Assembly (NCBI GenBank): GCA_910584915.1
Contig: CAJUDM010000017.1
Span: 33,866 to 97,865, forward strand
DNA: 64,000 nt
Direction of reading: 5' to 3'
Source: an uncultured Lachnospiraceae bacterium
GTDB lineage: Bacteria; Bacillota; Clostridia; Lachnospirales; Lachnospiraceae
In this document: positions 51,219-59,883 of the stretch, piece after piece
How positions within the stretch are numbered: position 1 is the stretch's first letter
Layout: each line of letters opens with the position of its first letter
Program-made: the position numbers and the translations under genes
The notes under the pieces: generated by a model
Told to the model about the DNA's origin: nothing
The model's input: only the letters and a program-made list of their open reading frames with translations
Database searches by the model: none

Positions 51219-51758
51219 TTAACAAAATGACAATAATTCTTCTACCGGTTTTCTTCTTGGCGCTTTCGGCTCCTCCGCCGCATATCCCATAGGAATGAGG
51301 GCAGCCACCTCCCTGTCCTCCGAAATCTCCAAAATAGACGCTGCCTTCACATCGTCAAACAGGCCGAGAATAACAGATGCGATTCCCTTTTCATAAGCCG
51401 CCAGACAGAGAGTCTGAGATGCGATTCCCGCATCATACATCTGCCATCTGTCTCCCTTGTTTGTGGAATAAGAACCGTCTCTCTCAAAACCGGAACGGTT
51501 TTTAATGATGGTGATCGCCATCACCACCGGAGCGGATTCCATGATCTTTCCGTTGTTTGCCCACATATCGGTACATTCCTTAGCCAGTCTTTCCTTCTTC
51601 TCCCCTTCCACAGCCACAAAACGCACGATCTGTGTATGCTTCCAGCTCGGATAGTAGGAAGCGGTTTCCACGATCTCGGATAACAGCCCGTGATCGATCG
51701 CCTGATCCGTAAACTGGCGGACGCTCCTGCGCTCCATAATACATTCTTTTGCTGTCAT
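51219..51758 (-). CDS. Nitroreductase-family protein
   Basis: FMN-dependent oxidoreductase of 179 residues; start at ATG 51756-51758 (MTAKECIMERRSVRQFTDQ), behind a GGGG-type site. The RRSVRQFTDQAID opening binds FMN phosphate; ETASYYPSWKHTQIVRFVAV, the central MYDAGIASQTLCLAAYEKGI and ALIPMGYAAEEPKAPRRKP segments (each shown within limits) are family typical. Substrate unknown. A single gene between pyrB repeats and the chemoreceptor. Confidence 0.92.
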   Translation of the reverse strand: MTAKECIMERRSVRQFTDQAIDHGLLSEIVETASYYPSWKHTQIVRFVAVEGEKKERLAKECTDMWANNGKIMESAPVVMAITIIKNRSGFERDGSYSTNKGDRWQMYDAGIASQTLCLAAYEKGIASVILGLFDDVKAASILEISEDREVAALIPMGYAAEEPKAPRRKPVEELLSFC

Positions 51759-51863
51759 TTTAACCCCCTTTTCCTGATGATCCCATTTATGCTTCAAAAT
51801 CCTGTAACCCTATAGACAAGTATAACAAAAGGGGAGCCTGCTTTCAAGTTTCTTTTTAGGAAA

Positions 51864-53591
51864 CTATCCCTCTATGTAAAACCGGCCTGCAATATCTCTC
51901 AGATTATCCGCCTCGCTCTGGCATTCCGCCACCATATCCATATTTTCGCCCATACGGTTCACCACGGAAGCAGTCTTCTCCGCGATATCCGCCACGCCTA
52001 TCGCGGACTCGTTGATGGTCTTGCTGATACCCTCAAGCCCGTCTGTGACCACAGAGATCGTCTCATTCAGCTGAGCGACGGATTCCTGTATGGATGTCAT
52101 AGAGTTCTTCACCGCCACAGAGTCATCGTTATACTGGTTGCTCACATCGTAGAACGCCTGATAGTCCGGCACTACCTGAGTTTCCATAAACTGCGTTGTA
52201 TCGTGCAGCGTTGTCCCCATATCCCTCACGACCGTGTTGACTTCCGCCACAATATTGTTGATATCCGCCACGGTCTCGGATGTCTGGTTTGCCAGATTGC
52301 CGATCTCCGTTGCAACGACCGCGAAACCTTTTCCCGCTTCGCCCGCTCTCGCCGCCTCGATGGAGGCATTTAACGCCAGAAGGCTGGTCTGGGAGGATAT
52401 CCGCATGATCACTTCCGTCAGCTCATTGATCTTATCCACCGCCTTGGCTTCCTCGATAGCTTTTGCGGAATTCTTCTGGAGTGTGGCAAACATATCCCGC
52501 GCCAGTTTCACTGATGCCGTCGCGGACTCTTTCAGTTTCGCCGCCCTCGCCTCGATCTCGCCCGACAGTTCCTCCCCTTCCATGGACATCCTCTGGATAT
52601 CGCCTGATTCATCCTTCATGTCCTCGATGCTGGAGACAAGCGTCTGTGTCGTCGCCGTCGTCTCCTCCATACCCGCTGCCAGTTCCTCGGTCGTAGCGGA
52701 ATTATCCGTACAGGAATCATTTACTTCCGAGGAGGTAACCTGCAATGTATTGATGATCTCATTCAGATGTGTGCTGGCGCTGCTGATATCCCGGATAACA
52801 CTCCGAAGGCTCTCCCGCATCGCTGATACCGCGTTCGCCATAGCGCCGCACTCATCCCTGCCCTTCGTAAGCTTCTTATTCCAGGGATGGCTGACAAACT
52901 TCAGTTCCTCCATCTCGTTGATCAGAACCGTGATCTTTTTAAGCGGATTCATCATGATACCGGTCACGATAAAGATCACGACCGCGAGCAGGATCATCAC
53001 CGCGAGCATCCCCTCGCCGGAATGCAGCATCATCGCCGTGATCCCGCTCAGGACCTCCTCCTCATCCGTGGAGATCACGATCACATCGTGGGTGGAGAGA
53101 ACATAGTAGGAAGCATATTTGACTTTCCCGTCAAATTCATAACTCACCACTTCCGGCTGTGGTATAACGCCGGACTGTATCTTTGCCACCACTTCTTTTA
53201 CCACATCGTTTTCCACCGGATTCCCGACTTTGCTCTGCGTGGGATGGTACAGCATTGTCCCGTCCGGCGACACCATATATGCATAGGAAGACTCCACGCC
53301 CTCCATCTTCGCGCCCGCGAGAATCCCCGCGTAGGCATCATAAGTTAATTTTCTGCCGTGCTGCTGATACTCCTCGATCTCCGTCTCCATTCCCGCAGCA
53401 TAAGCTTTCGCAAGACTGAGCATGGAATTCTGTGTCAGCGTGGTCAGTTCCTCCCCTGCTCTCGGCACCGTCATCTGCAGTACCATAAAGCAGGAGCAGA
53501 GCGCTCCGATCTGCACAAGCAGCATGATTTTTGTCCGCATCGAATGAAACACGGACACCCTGTGTTTTGATTTTCTCTGTTCGTTAGGCAT
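51864..53591 (-). CDS. Methyl-accepting chemotaxis protein
   Basis: Transmembrane chemoreceptor of 575 residues. Start at ATG 53589-53591, 9 nt after GGGAG; an ATG directly abutting GGGAG three codons earlier is less likely. Transmembrane helices at about 19-38 and 190-210 enclose a Cache-type sensor (YAYMVSPDGTMLYHPTQSKV); HAMP follows at about 212-265; the signalling tip with IMRISSQTSLLALNASIEAA (shown) and GEAGKGFAVVATEIGNLA lies near 410-450. Fits a motile cell with the flagellar operon at the left of the window. TATAAT at 53646-53651 is a possible -10. The 310-bp gap 53592-53901 shows nothing else. Confidence 0.95.
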   Translation of the reverse strand: MPNEQRKSKHRVSVFHSMRTKIMLLVQIGALCSCFMVLQMTVPRAGEELTTLTQNSMLSLAKAYAAGMETEIEEYQQHGRKLTYDAYAGILAGAKMEGVESSYAYMVSPDGTMLYHPTQSKVGNPVENDVVKEVVAKIQSGVIPQPEVVSYEFDGKVKYASYYVLSTHDVIVISTDEEEVLSGITAMMLHSGEGMLAVMILLAVVIFIVTGIMMNPLKKITVLINEMEELKFVSHPWNKKLTKGRDECGAMANAVSAMRESLRSVIRDISSASTHLNEIINTLQVTSSEVNDSCTDNSATTEELAAGMEETTATTQTLVSSIEDMKDESGDIQRMSMEGEELSGEIEARAAKLKESATASVKLARDMFATLQKNSAKAIEEAKAVDKINELTEVIMRISSQTSLLALNASIEAARAGEAGKGFAVVATEIGNLANQTSETVADINNIVAEVNTVVRDMGTTLHDTTQFMETQVVPDYQAFYDVSNQYNDDSVAVKNSMTSIQESVAQLNETISVVTDGLEGISKTINESAIGVADIAEKTASVVNRMGENMDMVAECQSEADNLRDIAGRFYIEG

Positions 53592-53901
53592 GATTTCCAT
53601 CTCCCTTTTCTCATGGTATCGGTTAAGAAGATAACCTATGGCAAAATTATATAACATTTTTTTCCAGAAGACCATAGTTTTTTCAGGATTTCCGTCATAT
53701 CATCAGACAAATTCTGTACTTTTATCAATACAGCACTTTTTGCAATATTTTCCCCACTTTATGCCATTGTTTTCTCTCCCCTCCTCTTTTATACTGATCA
53801 TAAAAGCGGATAGTACGGCGCGTAACCATCCTGCAGGCAGGAACGGTTCCGCCCTGAAACAGAATTCCTGAACAATCACACACAACAGAGGGAGGCAGAT
53901 T

Positions 53902-55443
53902 ATGGAACATATTTTTGAAATGATCAACAATGTATTTTCTTTTGTCATACCGGTTTCCGATTTTTTCTGGGATTTTCCCACAAATTTTGACTGGTACGCA
54001 GGCATTCCGATCCTCGGGAACTTTTCCCTGGCGGTCATTCTGTTAGTCGGCTCCGGTATCTTCTTTACCGTAAGGCTCGGTTTTATCCAGGTGACACACT
54101 TTAAGACAGGCATCCGCATCCTGGCAAAAAAGAAGAGCGATGAGATAGGCATCTCCTCTCTGGGCGCCTTTTTCTTAAGTTCCGCCATGCGTGTGGGCCC
54201 CGGCAATATCCTGGGCGTTACCGGCGCCATCTCCGTGGGCGGCCCCGGCGCGCTGTTCTGGATGTGGCTTTCCGCCTTTTTCGGTATGTCCACCGCCTAT
54301 ACCGAGGCCGTTATGTCGCAGATGTTCAAAGAGAAAAAGGATGACGAGTTTGTGGGCGGACTGCCCTACTACGGCAAAAAACTTCTCGGCAATAAAAAAG
54401 GCGCCGGCATCTTCCTCTCCGTCATGTTCATCGTATACGCGATGTGCTGTCTGCCCGCCCAGGGCTTTAACGTGGTCAGCTCCGTGGGACAGATGGGCGA
54501 GATCCTGACCGGCAGCAGTATCGCCACCACTTCGCCGCTATATTACATAACAGCTGCTGTCTTAATTTTATTGGTGGCATACCTCGCTTTCGGCGGCATC
54601 AAAAAAGTGACCAGGGTGACGGATATCGCCGTGCCCATCATGTCTGTCATCTACATTGTCACCGTACTTCTGATGATTCTGATGAACCTCGGCGCGGTTC
54701 CTTATTTCTTCTCCTCCGTCTTTGGCGGCGCTTTCACTCCCGAAGCTGTCTTCGGCGGCGTATTCGGCACTGTCCTGGCACAGGGGATCAAGCGGGGACT
54801 GATGAGCAATGAAGCCGGCCAGGGAACCATTACCATGGCGGCAGGCGCTGCAAACACGGATCATCCCTGCGAGCAGGGCTTCGTACAATCCATCGGTGTT
54901 TTTCTGGATACCATCATAATCTGTACACTGACAGGTTTTGTCGTAGTCATGGCACATCTCTGGACCGGAGAAGGCGCCGGGGCATGGATGGAACTGGATA
55001 AACTTCCCAAGTTCCTGACATCCGCATCCGCGCTGACACCGGGTACCGGCTTATTTGACAATATTGTGATCTTCCTGATCACCATATGCTTCTGCCTGTT
55101 CGCCTTCACCTGCGTGATCGGCTTTTTCAGCTTCTCGGAGATCGCCGCAGGCAGGATCACCTCCAAAAAGTCTCTGACAAACGGTATCCGCATTCTCGGC
55201 ATCTTCATCACCCTCTTTGGCATCTTCTGTTCCATTGCAGGGCTTGATCTGGGCAATATGTGGGCGATTTCCGATCTCGGCAATATCCTGATCGTATTCG
55301 CCAATATCCCGCTCTTATATCTCGGATGCAGGTATGTCTTCAAGGCCACCGACCACTACAGGAGAAACGACGGCACACCGTTCACCTCCGAAACGGCAGG
55401 GATCTCCTGCGAATACTGGGATGAACGGGCGAGGAGAAGATAG
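53902..55443 (+). CDS. Alanine/glycine:cation symporter (AGCS family)
   Basis: Sodium-coupled amino acid carrier of 513 residues with about 10-11 membrane helices. Diagnostic segments: GSGIFFTVRLGFIQ, SSAMRVGPGNILGVTGAISV (shown), GPGALFWMWLSAFFGMST, GIKRGLMSNEAGQGTITMAA and AFTCVIGFFSFSEI. Members import alanine or glycine with Na+ or H+. GGGAGG lies 7-8 nt before the ATG. Divergent from the chemoreceptor gene. A strong hairpin at 55612-55654 follows. Confidence 0.95.
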   Translation: MEHIFEMINNVFSFVIPVSDFFWDFPTNFDWYAGIPILGNFSLAVILLVGSGIFFTVRLGFIQVTHFKTGIRILAKKKSDEIGISSLGAFFLSSAMRVGPGNILGVTGAISVGGPGALFWMWLSAFFGMSTAYTEAVMSQMFKEKKDDEFVGGLPYYGKKLLGNKKGAGIFLSVMFIVYAMCCLPAQGFNVVSSVGQMGEILTGSSIATTSPLYYITAAVLILLVAYLAFGGIKKVTRVTDIAVPIMSVIYIVTVLLMILMNLGAVPYFFSSVFGGAFTPEAVFGGVFGTVLAQGIKRGLMSNEAGQGTITMAAGAANTDHPCEQGFVQSIGVFLDTIIICTLTGFVVVMAHLWTGEGAGAWMELDKLPKFLTSASALTPGTGLFDNIVIFLITICFCLFAFTCVIGFFSFSEIAAGRITSKKSLTNGIRILGIFITLFGIFCSIAGLDLGNMWAISDLGNILIVFANIPLLYLGCRYVFKATDHYRRNDGTPFTSETAGISCEYWDERARRR

Positions 55444-55611
55444 CAGTCATTGCCATGCAGCATGCCTGTTTTCCCCATTGTCTGCAACAGTCAACGTCTC
55501 TGCGGCATCTGACTCACTGAACGATCAGGCAGGGAAAAGCCGTCTTCCCCTGCTTGCCGTGCGGCCCGTGCGCCGCTCTGGCGGCGTATTTCCTCTGCAC
55601 GGTCTGCGCAT

Positions 55612-55654
55612 AAAAAGGCATGGAGGACGGCACAAAACTGTCCCCATGCCTTTT
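55612..55654. terminator. Bidirectional terminator between the symporter and CmpB genes
   Basis: AAAAGGCATGG pairs with CCATGCCTTTT, with GGAC/GTCC extending the stem around an 11-nt loop. Flanking A- and T-runs fit termination on both strands of the convergent genes. The rest of 55444-55681 holds no gene. Confidence 0.8.
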
Positions 55655-55681
55655 CTATGCAATATCTCGCCTGGCAATGTC

Positions 55682-56626
55682 TCACTTGCCGTCATTTGTC
55701 ATACTGAAATTCAGTCTCTCCTTCACCGCTTCTTTCAACTCTTCCAGGCTATAACGCACTTTTCCGGTTCCCTGCATCCCCGGATTGCCGAGGATCATGC
55801 CGCGCTTCCAGTGATCCTTCACCGTCTTCAGCTCAAAAGCATGATAACGCATATTCATAAATCTGTCCCTGATATCCGCCGCCTCATTTCTGGCGCTCTC
55901 CAGATACTCTCCCGGATGGATCTGCATCCGCTCACGTATACTGCGCAGTTTTCCCTCTATGCTCTCTGTGAGTTCTCCCAGATGCATTTCCGCTGCGTCC
56001 CGGTATTGTCCGATCTCCTCCTCCGTAAGCGCCGCGATCACATCCAGCCGCTTCTGCATATGCGCCATCTCCTCCTTGACCTTCTCCATCGCCAGCAGGA
56101 TATCTCTGATATCCAGCGCCGCCCGGAACGAAAGCGCAAAATCAGCGGCAATACAGACCGTCAGGACAAATACAAGGATCGAAAGAACCCCTGCCGGGAT
56201 CATATAGAGTATTCCCTCTATCGGCCTGTGGATCACTCTGGTCATCAGAATCGTCAAAAATCCCCAGGAAAGTGTGGTTCCGAGACAGATATGCCCCTGA
56301 AAGTTGAACGGCACATCGGAATAGTCCCAGTATCGCACCTTGAAGAGCGCCTCCATCGCAACACCCGTTATATATTCCAGCACAGTCGCCCCGATACAGC
56401 CTGCCACATAAGTGAGCACCAGATTATGCTGAAAGGGCGATGAAACCACCAACATCATGATCGCCCCGCTGCCATAGAGCGGCAGAAAAGGCCCGCGCAT
56501 GAAACCTCTGTTGATCCAGCGGGGAGGTTTCTCCTTCAGGCTGACATATGTGGATTCCACACACCAGCCCAGAAAACAGTACAGATAAAATAGAAACAGC
56601 CATTGTGACATTGTGTACGGATACAT
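55682..56626 (-). CDS. CmpB-family (PF06541-type) membrane protein
   Basis: A 314-residue membrane protein with about five N-terminal helices (1-180) and a long charged helical C-terminus (190-290, rich in Glu/Arg), probably a coiled coil. Family pattern: FYLYCFLGWCVESTYVSLKE, GFMRGPFLPLYGSGAI, EYITGVAMEALFKVRYWDYS, NFQGHICLGTTLSWGF. Such genes are called putative ABC transporter permease, but no ATPase is nearby, and activity is unproven. A smaller relative is encoded at 48482-48925. Confidence 0.85.
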   Translation of the reverse strand: MYPYTMSQWLFLFYLYCFLGWCVESTYVSLKEKPPRWINRGFMRGPFLPLYGSGAIMMLVVSSPFQHNLVLTYVAGCIGATVLEYITGVAMEALFKVRYWDYSDVPFNFQGHICLGTTLSWGFLTILMTRVIHRPIEGILYMIPAGVLSILVFVLTVCIAADFALSFRAALDIRDILLAMEKVKEEMAHMQKRLDVIAALTEEEIGQYRDAAEMHLGELTESIEGKLRSIRERMQIHPGEYLESARNEAADIRDRFMNMRYHAFELKTVKDHWKRGMILGNPGMQGTGKVRYSLEELKEAVKERLNFSMTNDGK

Positions 56627-56698
56627 GATATCTTCCTCTCCCTGACCACATAATCTTTCCGCGCAACAGCAAGATCTATAGGATCCACTGCCGCCTTT

Positions 56699-57466
56699 CT
56701 ACATCTGATAGACAAATACCCCCACGCTCAGCCTGCCCTTCTTAGTCTCCCTGTCCGCGCCGTCATAGAAAAATTTCCCTTTTCCGCGCACACTGACCGC
56801 ATCTCCCCTCTTTAAAAAGCAACTGTTATTTTCGCTCAGCCTGCCGTTGATAAACACTTTCTGTCCCCGGAAAAGCGCAAGGCTCTCCGCCCGGGAAAGA
56901 CGGTACAAAGAAGCGATGACCACATCTGCCCGCTCCGAGGAAACAGTCAGGCTTTTCCTAGTCTTTTCCTGTTTTTCCAATATTTCTCCGGCTTGTGCCA
57001 GAGAGCAGCTCACATCCGTATGTCTGACTTTTTTCAGTTCCTCAGAGATAAACCCGGCAATGGAATCAAGACAGAAAAGATAGCCGCAGTTATCTCTGAT
57101 GAAGATATCACCGAGCAGGCTCCTGTCAATGCCGAGATTCATCAGTGCTCCGAGAAAATCCCTGTGCCCCAGCGCATCCGCATATTTCTGCAAAAGCGGT
57201 TCTATTTTCAGCAGAACGATCGGGAATTCCACCTCATATCCCATCTCCTGCGGATCACCGAATCGCGCCACCACCCTCTCCGCATCCTCGCTGCCGCCAA
57301 AAAGGGCAGGATGCGCGAAAGAAAGTTCCCTTTCCATTCGATAAAACACATCCTGCTGTGCCATTCCCAGAAATCCTGTGAATGTATAGATATTCTGCCT
57401 GCTGCTCTTCTCCGCCAGTTCCGTCAGGCGCTTTTTAAACTGCCTTATTTCCTTATCTGAATCCAT
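56699..57466 (-). CDS. ylmH: YlmH-type S4-domain RNA-binding protein
   Basis: A 255-residue protein. N-terminal segment TFTGFLGMAQQDVFYRME and FPIVLLKIEPLLQKYADALG, middle HRDFLGALMNLGIDRSLLGDI with DNCGYLFCL (YlmH signature), and a C-terminal S4 domain (ADVVIASLYRLSRAESLALF, VFINGRLSENNSCFLKRGD; abbreviated). YlmH is recalled as acting in ribosome rescue and as sitting in the division cluster; here it stands apart from ftsZ-type genes. Confidence 0.93.
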   Translation of the reverse strand: MDSDKEIRQFKKRLTELAEKSSRQNIYTFTGFLGMAQQDVFYRMERELSFAHPALFGGSEDAERVVARFGDPQEMGYEVEFPIVLLKIEPLLQKYADALGHRDFLGALMNLGIDRSLLGDIFIRDNCGYLFCLDSIAGFISEELKKVRHTDVSCSLAQAGEILEKQEKTRKSLTVSSERADVVIASLYRLSRAESLALFRGQKVFINGRLSENNSCFLKRGDAVSVRGKGKFFYDGADRETKKGRLSVGVFVYQM

Positions 57467-57555
57467 CTCTGTATCTCCGCCCGTCGAACATCCCTGTGCC
57501 GAAATCCTTTTTCAGGCTCCCTCTGATCACTCGTGATCAAAACGGCACGTTCACT

Positions 57556-58485
57556 CTACATAAAGGATATCACTTCCTCCTTCGGCGGCTTCACCTTCTC
57601 CACCTTCTCCGCATGGAGTACCGGTCCCTCTCCGTTGTAATCGCCCCAGTATTCCTTCTTCACCACAGCGGTCACTCTCACCCAGTCCCGCTGCTCAAGA
57701 TCCGCGGTCTCCGAATATTCGCAGACATAGCCCAGAAAACTCATATCCTCGGCGCAACATGTCATCGCCATCCTCCCGGGCACAAAATGATCCGCCGGGA
57801 AGTTTTCCGGTTTGAGCACCTGCGCGACAAACCGGATCCTTTTGTCCAGATACCGCTCCAGATGATCCATTGAATCGATATACCAGATACCATAACCAGT
57901 GTTATCCAACACGATCGGATCATCCTGAAGATCATAGGGGAGGTCATCCTCAAATATCTCGTCGATCTCACCGTTTGAATCTTCAAAAATGATCTCCGCC
58001 TGCCGGTTCACTGCCTTGATGTTTCTTTTGTAGGATGCCAGATCTTCAATCCCGTCACAACGGTTAAAGATGATCATCTCCGATTTTCTCACCATCTCCG
58101 CCAGCAGAGACTTCATATTCGTATAGTACATCGGAAACGTTGAGGCATCGATGCAGGTGATCTGCTGTTCCACACTCCAGTGCCAGGGCAGCTTCATATT
58201 TTTAAAATTCCACATGCCGTTGTATTCTATGATGATCCGCTCTGGCTTATATTTTTTGTCAAACTCCATCAGAGCCGCAGGTGTAAAGTCCGACTCCTCC
58301 TCGATCAGCTCCAGTATCGTGTTACTGTTCCTCAACAGCTTTTCATCATATTCTGTCTCTCCTTCTTCGCACAGCAGAAGAAGTGTCTTCCCTTTCAGCT
58401 GAAAATACGGCTGTGCCAGTGTATAGACGATAAACTCCGTCTTTCCGCTCTCCAGAAATCCGTTAATGATATATACAGGTTTCAT
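57556..58485 (-). CDS. CobW-like GTPase with TIGR03943-type tail (metal/nucleotide chaperone)
   Basis: A 309-residue P-loop protein beginning KPVYIINGFLESGKTEFIVY, a COG0523/CobW-like Walker A (GFLESGKTEF). Further G-domain parts: IDASTFPMYYTNMK, IIFNRCDGIE (the NKxD-type motif is NRCD) and DLPYDLQDDPIVLD. The C-terminal half (VRFVAQVLKPENFPADHFV, VCEYSETADLEQRDWVRVTA) resembles OB-like domains of TIGR03943 proteins. The CXCC metal motif typical of CobW is absent here. It follows the His-rich CobW gene by 22 bp, so the two are probably co-transcribed. Confidence 0.8.
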   Translation of the reverse strand: MKPVYIINGFLESGKTEFIVYTLAQPYFQLKGKTLLLLCEEGETEYDEKLLRNSNTILELIEEESDFTPAALMEFDKKYKPERIIIEYNGMWNFKNMKLPWHWSVEQQITCIDASTFPMYYTNMKSLLAEMVRKSEMIIFNRCDGIEDLASYKRNIKAVNRQAEIIFEDSNGEIDEIFEDDLPYDLQDDPIVLDNTGYGIWYIDSMDHLERYLDKRIRFVAQVLKPENFPADHFVPGRMAMTCCAEDMSFLGYVCEYSETADLEQRDWVRVTAVVKKEYWGDYNGEGPVLHAEKVEKVKPPKEEVISFM

Positions 58486-58507
58486 GTTCTACCACCCTTT
58501 TTCCATT

Positions 58508-59692
58508 TTACTTGCCGAGGAACAATTCTTTCAGCGCATTCTCATTTAACTCCGAACCGATCACGCACAGCTTCCCCGTCACATCCGCCGCTCCGATACG
58601 CACCTGCATCTCGCCCGGCACATAGTCAAAGTGGATCCAGCTTCCATCCGGAGAAGGAACCATGCCCTTCGCCCGAAGGACGATCCCATATTCTTTTTCA
58701 CGGTCCAGTTCCTCCAGGATCTCCTCGATCTGAGACTTCTCATAGAGCGCCGCAGTCTCCATACCCCAGCTCGTAAACACCTCATCCGCATGGTGATGGC
58801 CGTGATGATCGTGGTCATGGCAGCCGCATTCCGCACCGCCGTCATGGTGATGGTGGTGATGTTCCTCATCGTGGTGATGGCCTTCGTGACAGTGGCCATG
58901 CTCCTCATCGTGGTGATGGCCTTCGTGACAGTGGCCATGCTCCTCATCGTGGTGATGGCCTTCGTGACAGCAGCCGTGCTCCTCATCGTGGTGATGGCCT
59001 TCGTGACAGCAGCCGTGCTCCTCACCGTGATGATGGTAATGCTCCTCCTCCTCATGGCGCGCCAGCACTTCCCGCATCAGTTCTGCCTCCAGGTCGGATG
59101 CGCCCTCTATTGTCTCCAGGATCATGCCGCCCTCCAATTCCTCCCAGGGCGTAGTGATCACAGTCGCTTTTTCGTTATGCTGCCTGATCAGCGCGACAGC
59201 CTCCTCGATCTTCTCCTGTCTCATGGAACCGGTACGGCTCAAAATGACAGTCCCCGCATACTCGACCTGATTGATGAAGAATTCACCGAAATTCTTCATA
59301 TACATTTTACACTTGGAAGCGTCGACCACAACGACTGCACTGTTTAAATGCGCTTTGCCGTCCGCTTTCACATTTTCCACCGCTTTCATCACATCCGAAA
59401 GCTTTCCCACTCCTGAAGGCTCGATCAGGATCCGCTCCGGCTCATAGGTTTCGAGCACCTCCAACAGGGAAGTCCCGAAGTCCCCCACCAGAGAACAACA
59501 GATACAGCCGGAATTCATCTCCTTGATCTCGATGCCGGATTCCTTTAAAAATCCTCCGTCGATCCCGATCTGTCCGAATTCGTTTTCGATCAGTACCACC
59601 TTTGTCCCCGCCAACGCCTCCTGTAGCAGCTTTTTGATCAGGGTTGTCTTTCCAGCCCCTAAAAATCCCGAAACAATATCGATCTTTGTCAT
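58508..59692 (-). CDS. CobW/COG0523-family metallochaperone GTPase with His-rich repeats
   Basis: A 394-residue protein; start at ATG 59690-59692 (MTKIDIVSGFLGAGKTTLIK). Walker A GFLGAGKT (9-16), GCICCSLVGDF with the CxCC metal motif (~61-71), ILIEPSGVGKLSDVM. A His-rich region at about 215-300 contains tandem 13-residue units such as EEHGHCHEGHHHD, followed by HHHHHHD, then the CobW C-terminal domain (SWIHFDYVPGEMQVRIG). The His/Cys repeats are typical of Zn- or Ni-handling members. A repeat-driven frame on the opposite strand is spurious. A TGTCA-CATA-TGACA dyad lies upstream at 59740-59753. Confidence 0.92.
   Translation of the reverse strand: MTKIDIVSGFLGAGKTTLIKKLLQEALAGTKVVLIENEFGQIGIDGGFLKESGIEIKEMNSGCICCSLVGDFGTSLLEVLETYEPERILIEPSGVGKLSDVMKAVENVKADGKAHLNSAVVVVDASKCKMYMKNFGEFFINQVEYAGTVILSRTGSMRQEKIEEAVALIRQHNEKATVITTPWEELEGGMILETIEGASDLEAELMREVLARHEEEEHYHHHGEEHGCCHEGHHHDEEHGCCHEGHHHDEEHGHCHEGHHHDEEHGHCHEGHHHDEEHHHHHHDGGAECGCHDHDHHGHHHADEVFTSWGMETAALYEKSQIEEILEELDREKEYGIVLRAKGMVPSPDGSWIHFDYVPGEMQVRIGAADVTGKLCVIGSELNENALKELFLGK
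58860..59040. repeat. 39-bp tandem repeat inside the CobW gene
   Basis: About 4.5 copies of a 39-bp unit (CTCCTCATCGTGGTGATGG then CCTTCGTGACAG...) encode the 13-residue EEHGxCHEGHHHD units. Two subtypes occur: GCC and GHC versions in the middle codons. Copy number is likely to vary between strains. Confidence 0.85.
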
Positions 59693-59739
59693 CCTTCCAT
59701 CACACCTTTCCAATATTTTTCAGCCTGCTTCTGTTTTCC

Positions 59740-59753
59740 TGTCACATATGACA
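59740..59753. promoter_or_regulatory. Dyad upstream of the His-rich CobW gene
   Basis: TGTCA-CATA-TGACA, a perfect 5-bp dyad, is 48-61 bp upstream of the CobW start. It could be a regulator site (metal repressor or CRP/FNR-like), but a single occurrence is weak evidence. The rest of 59693-59883 shows nothing. Confidence 0.3.
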
Positions 59754-59883
59754 CAAACTGTATCACTGTTGCGCCCTGCTCTGAGGGCTATGATATTCTT
59801 TCCTATTTTCCACCAATTCCTTCAGCCTGTCAAGTTTATGGGCAAACTGTTAATGGATTCTTTAGAAGTTCAACCGTAACAGG

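Noticed and set aside
50908..51230. Open frames upstream of pyrB encoding Arg/Cys-rich peptides
   Set aside because: They are translations of the 103-bp tandem repeat with no start signals; pyrB has a clear start at 50907.
53592..53640. Sigma-28 promoter (ACCGATAC) ahead of the chemoreceptor gene
   Set aside because: The -10-like octamer is present, but no TAAA element lies 15 bp upstream, so the match is not supported.
58579..59347. Long frames opposite or out of frame with the His-rich CobW gene
   Set aside because: They arise from the 39-bp repeat; the CobW frame has clear GTPase motifs.
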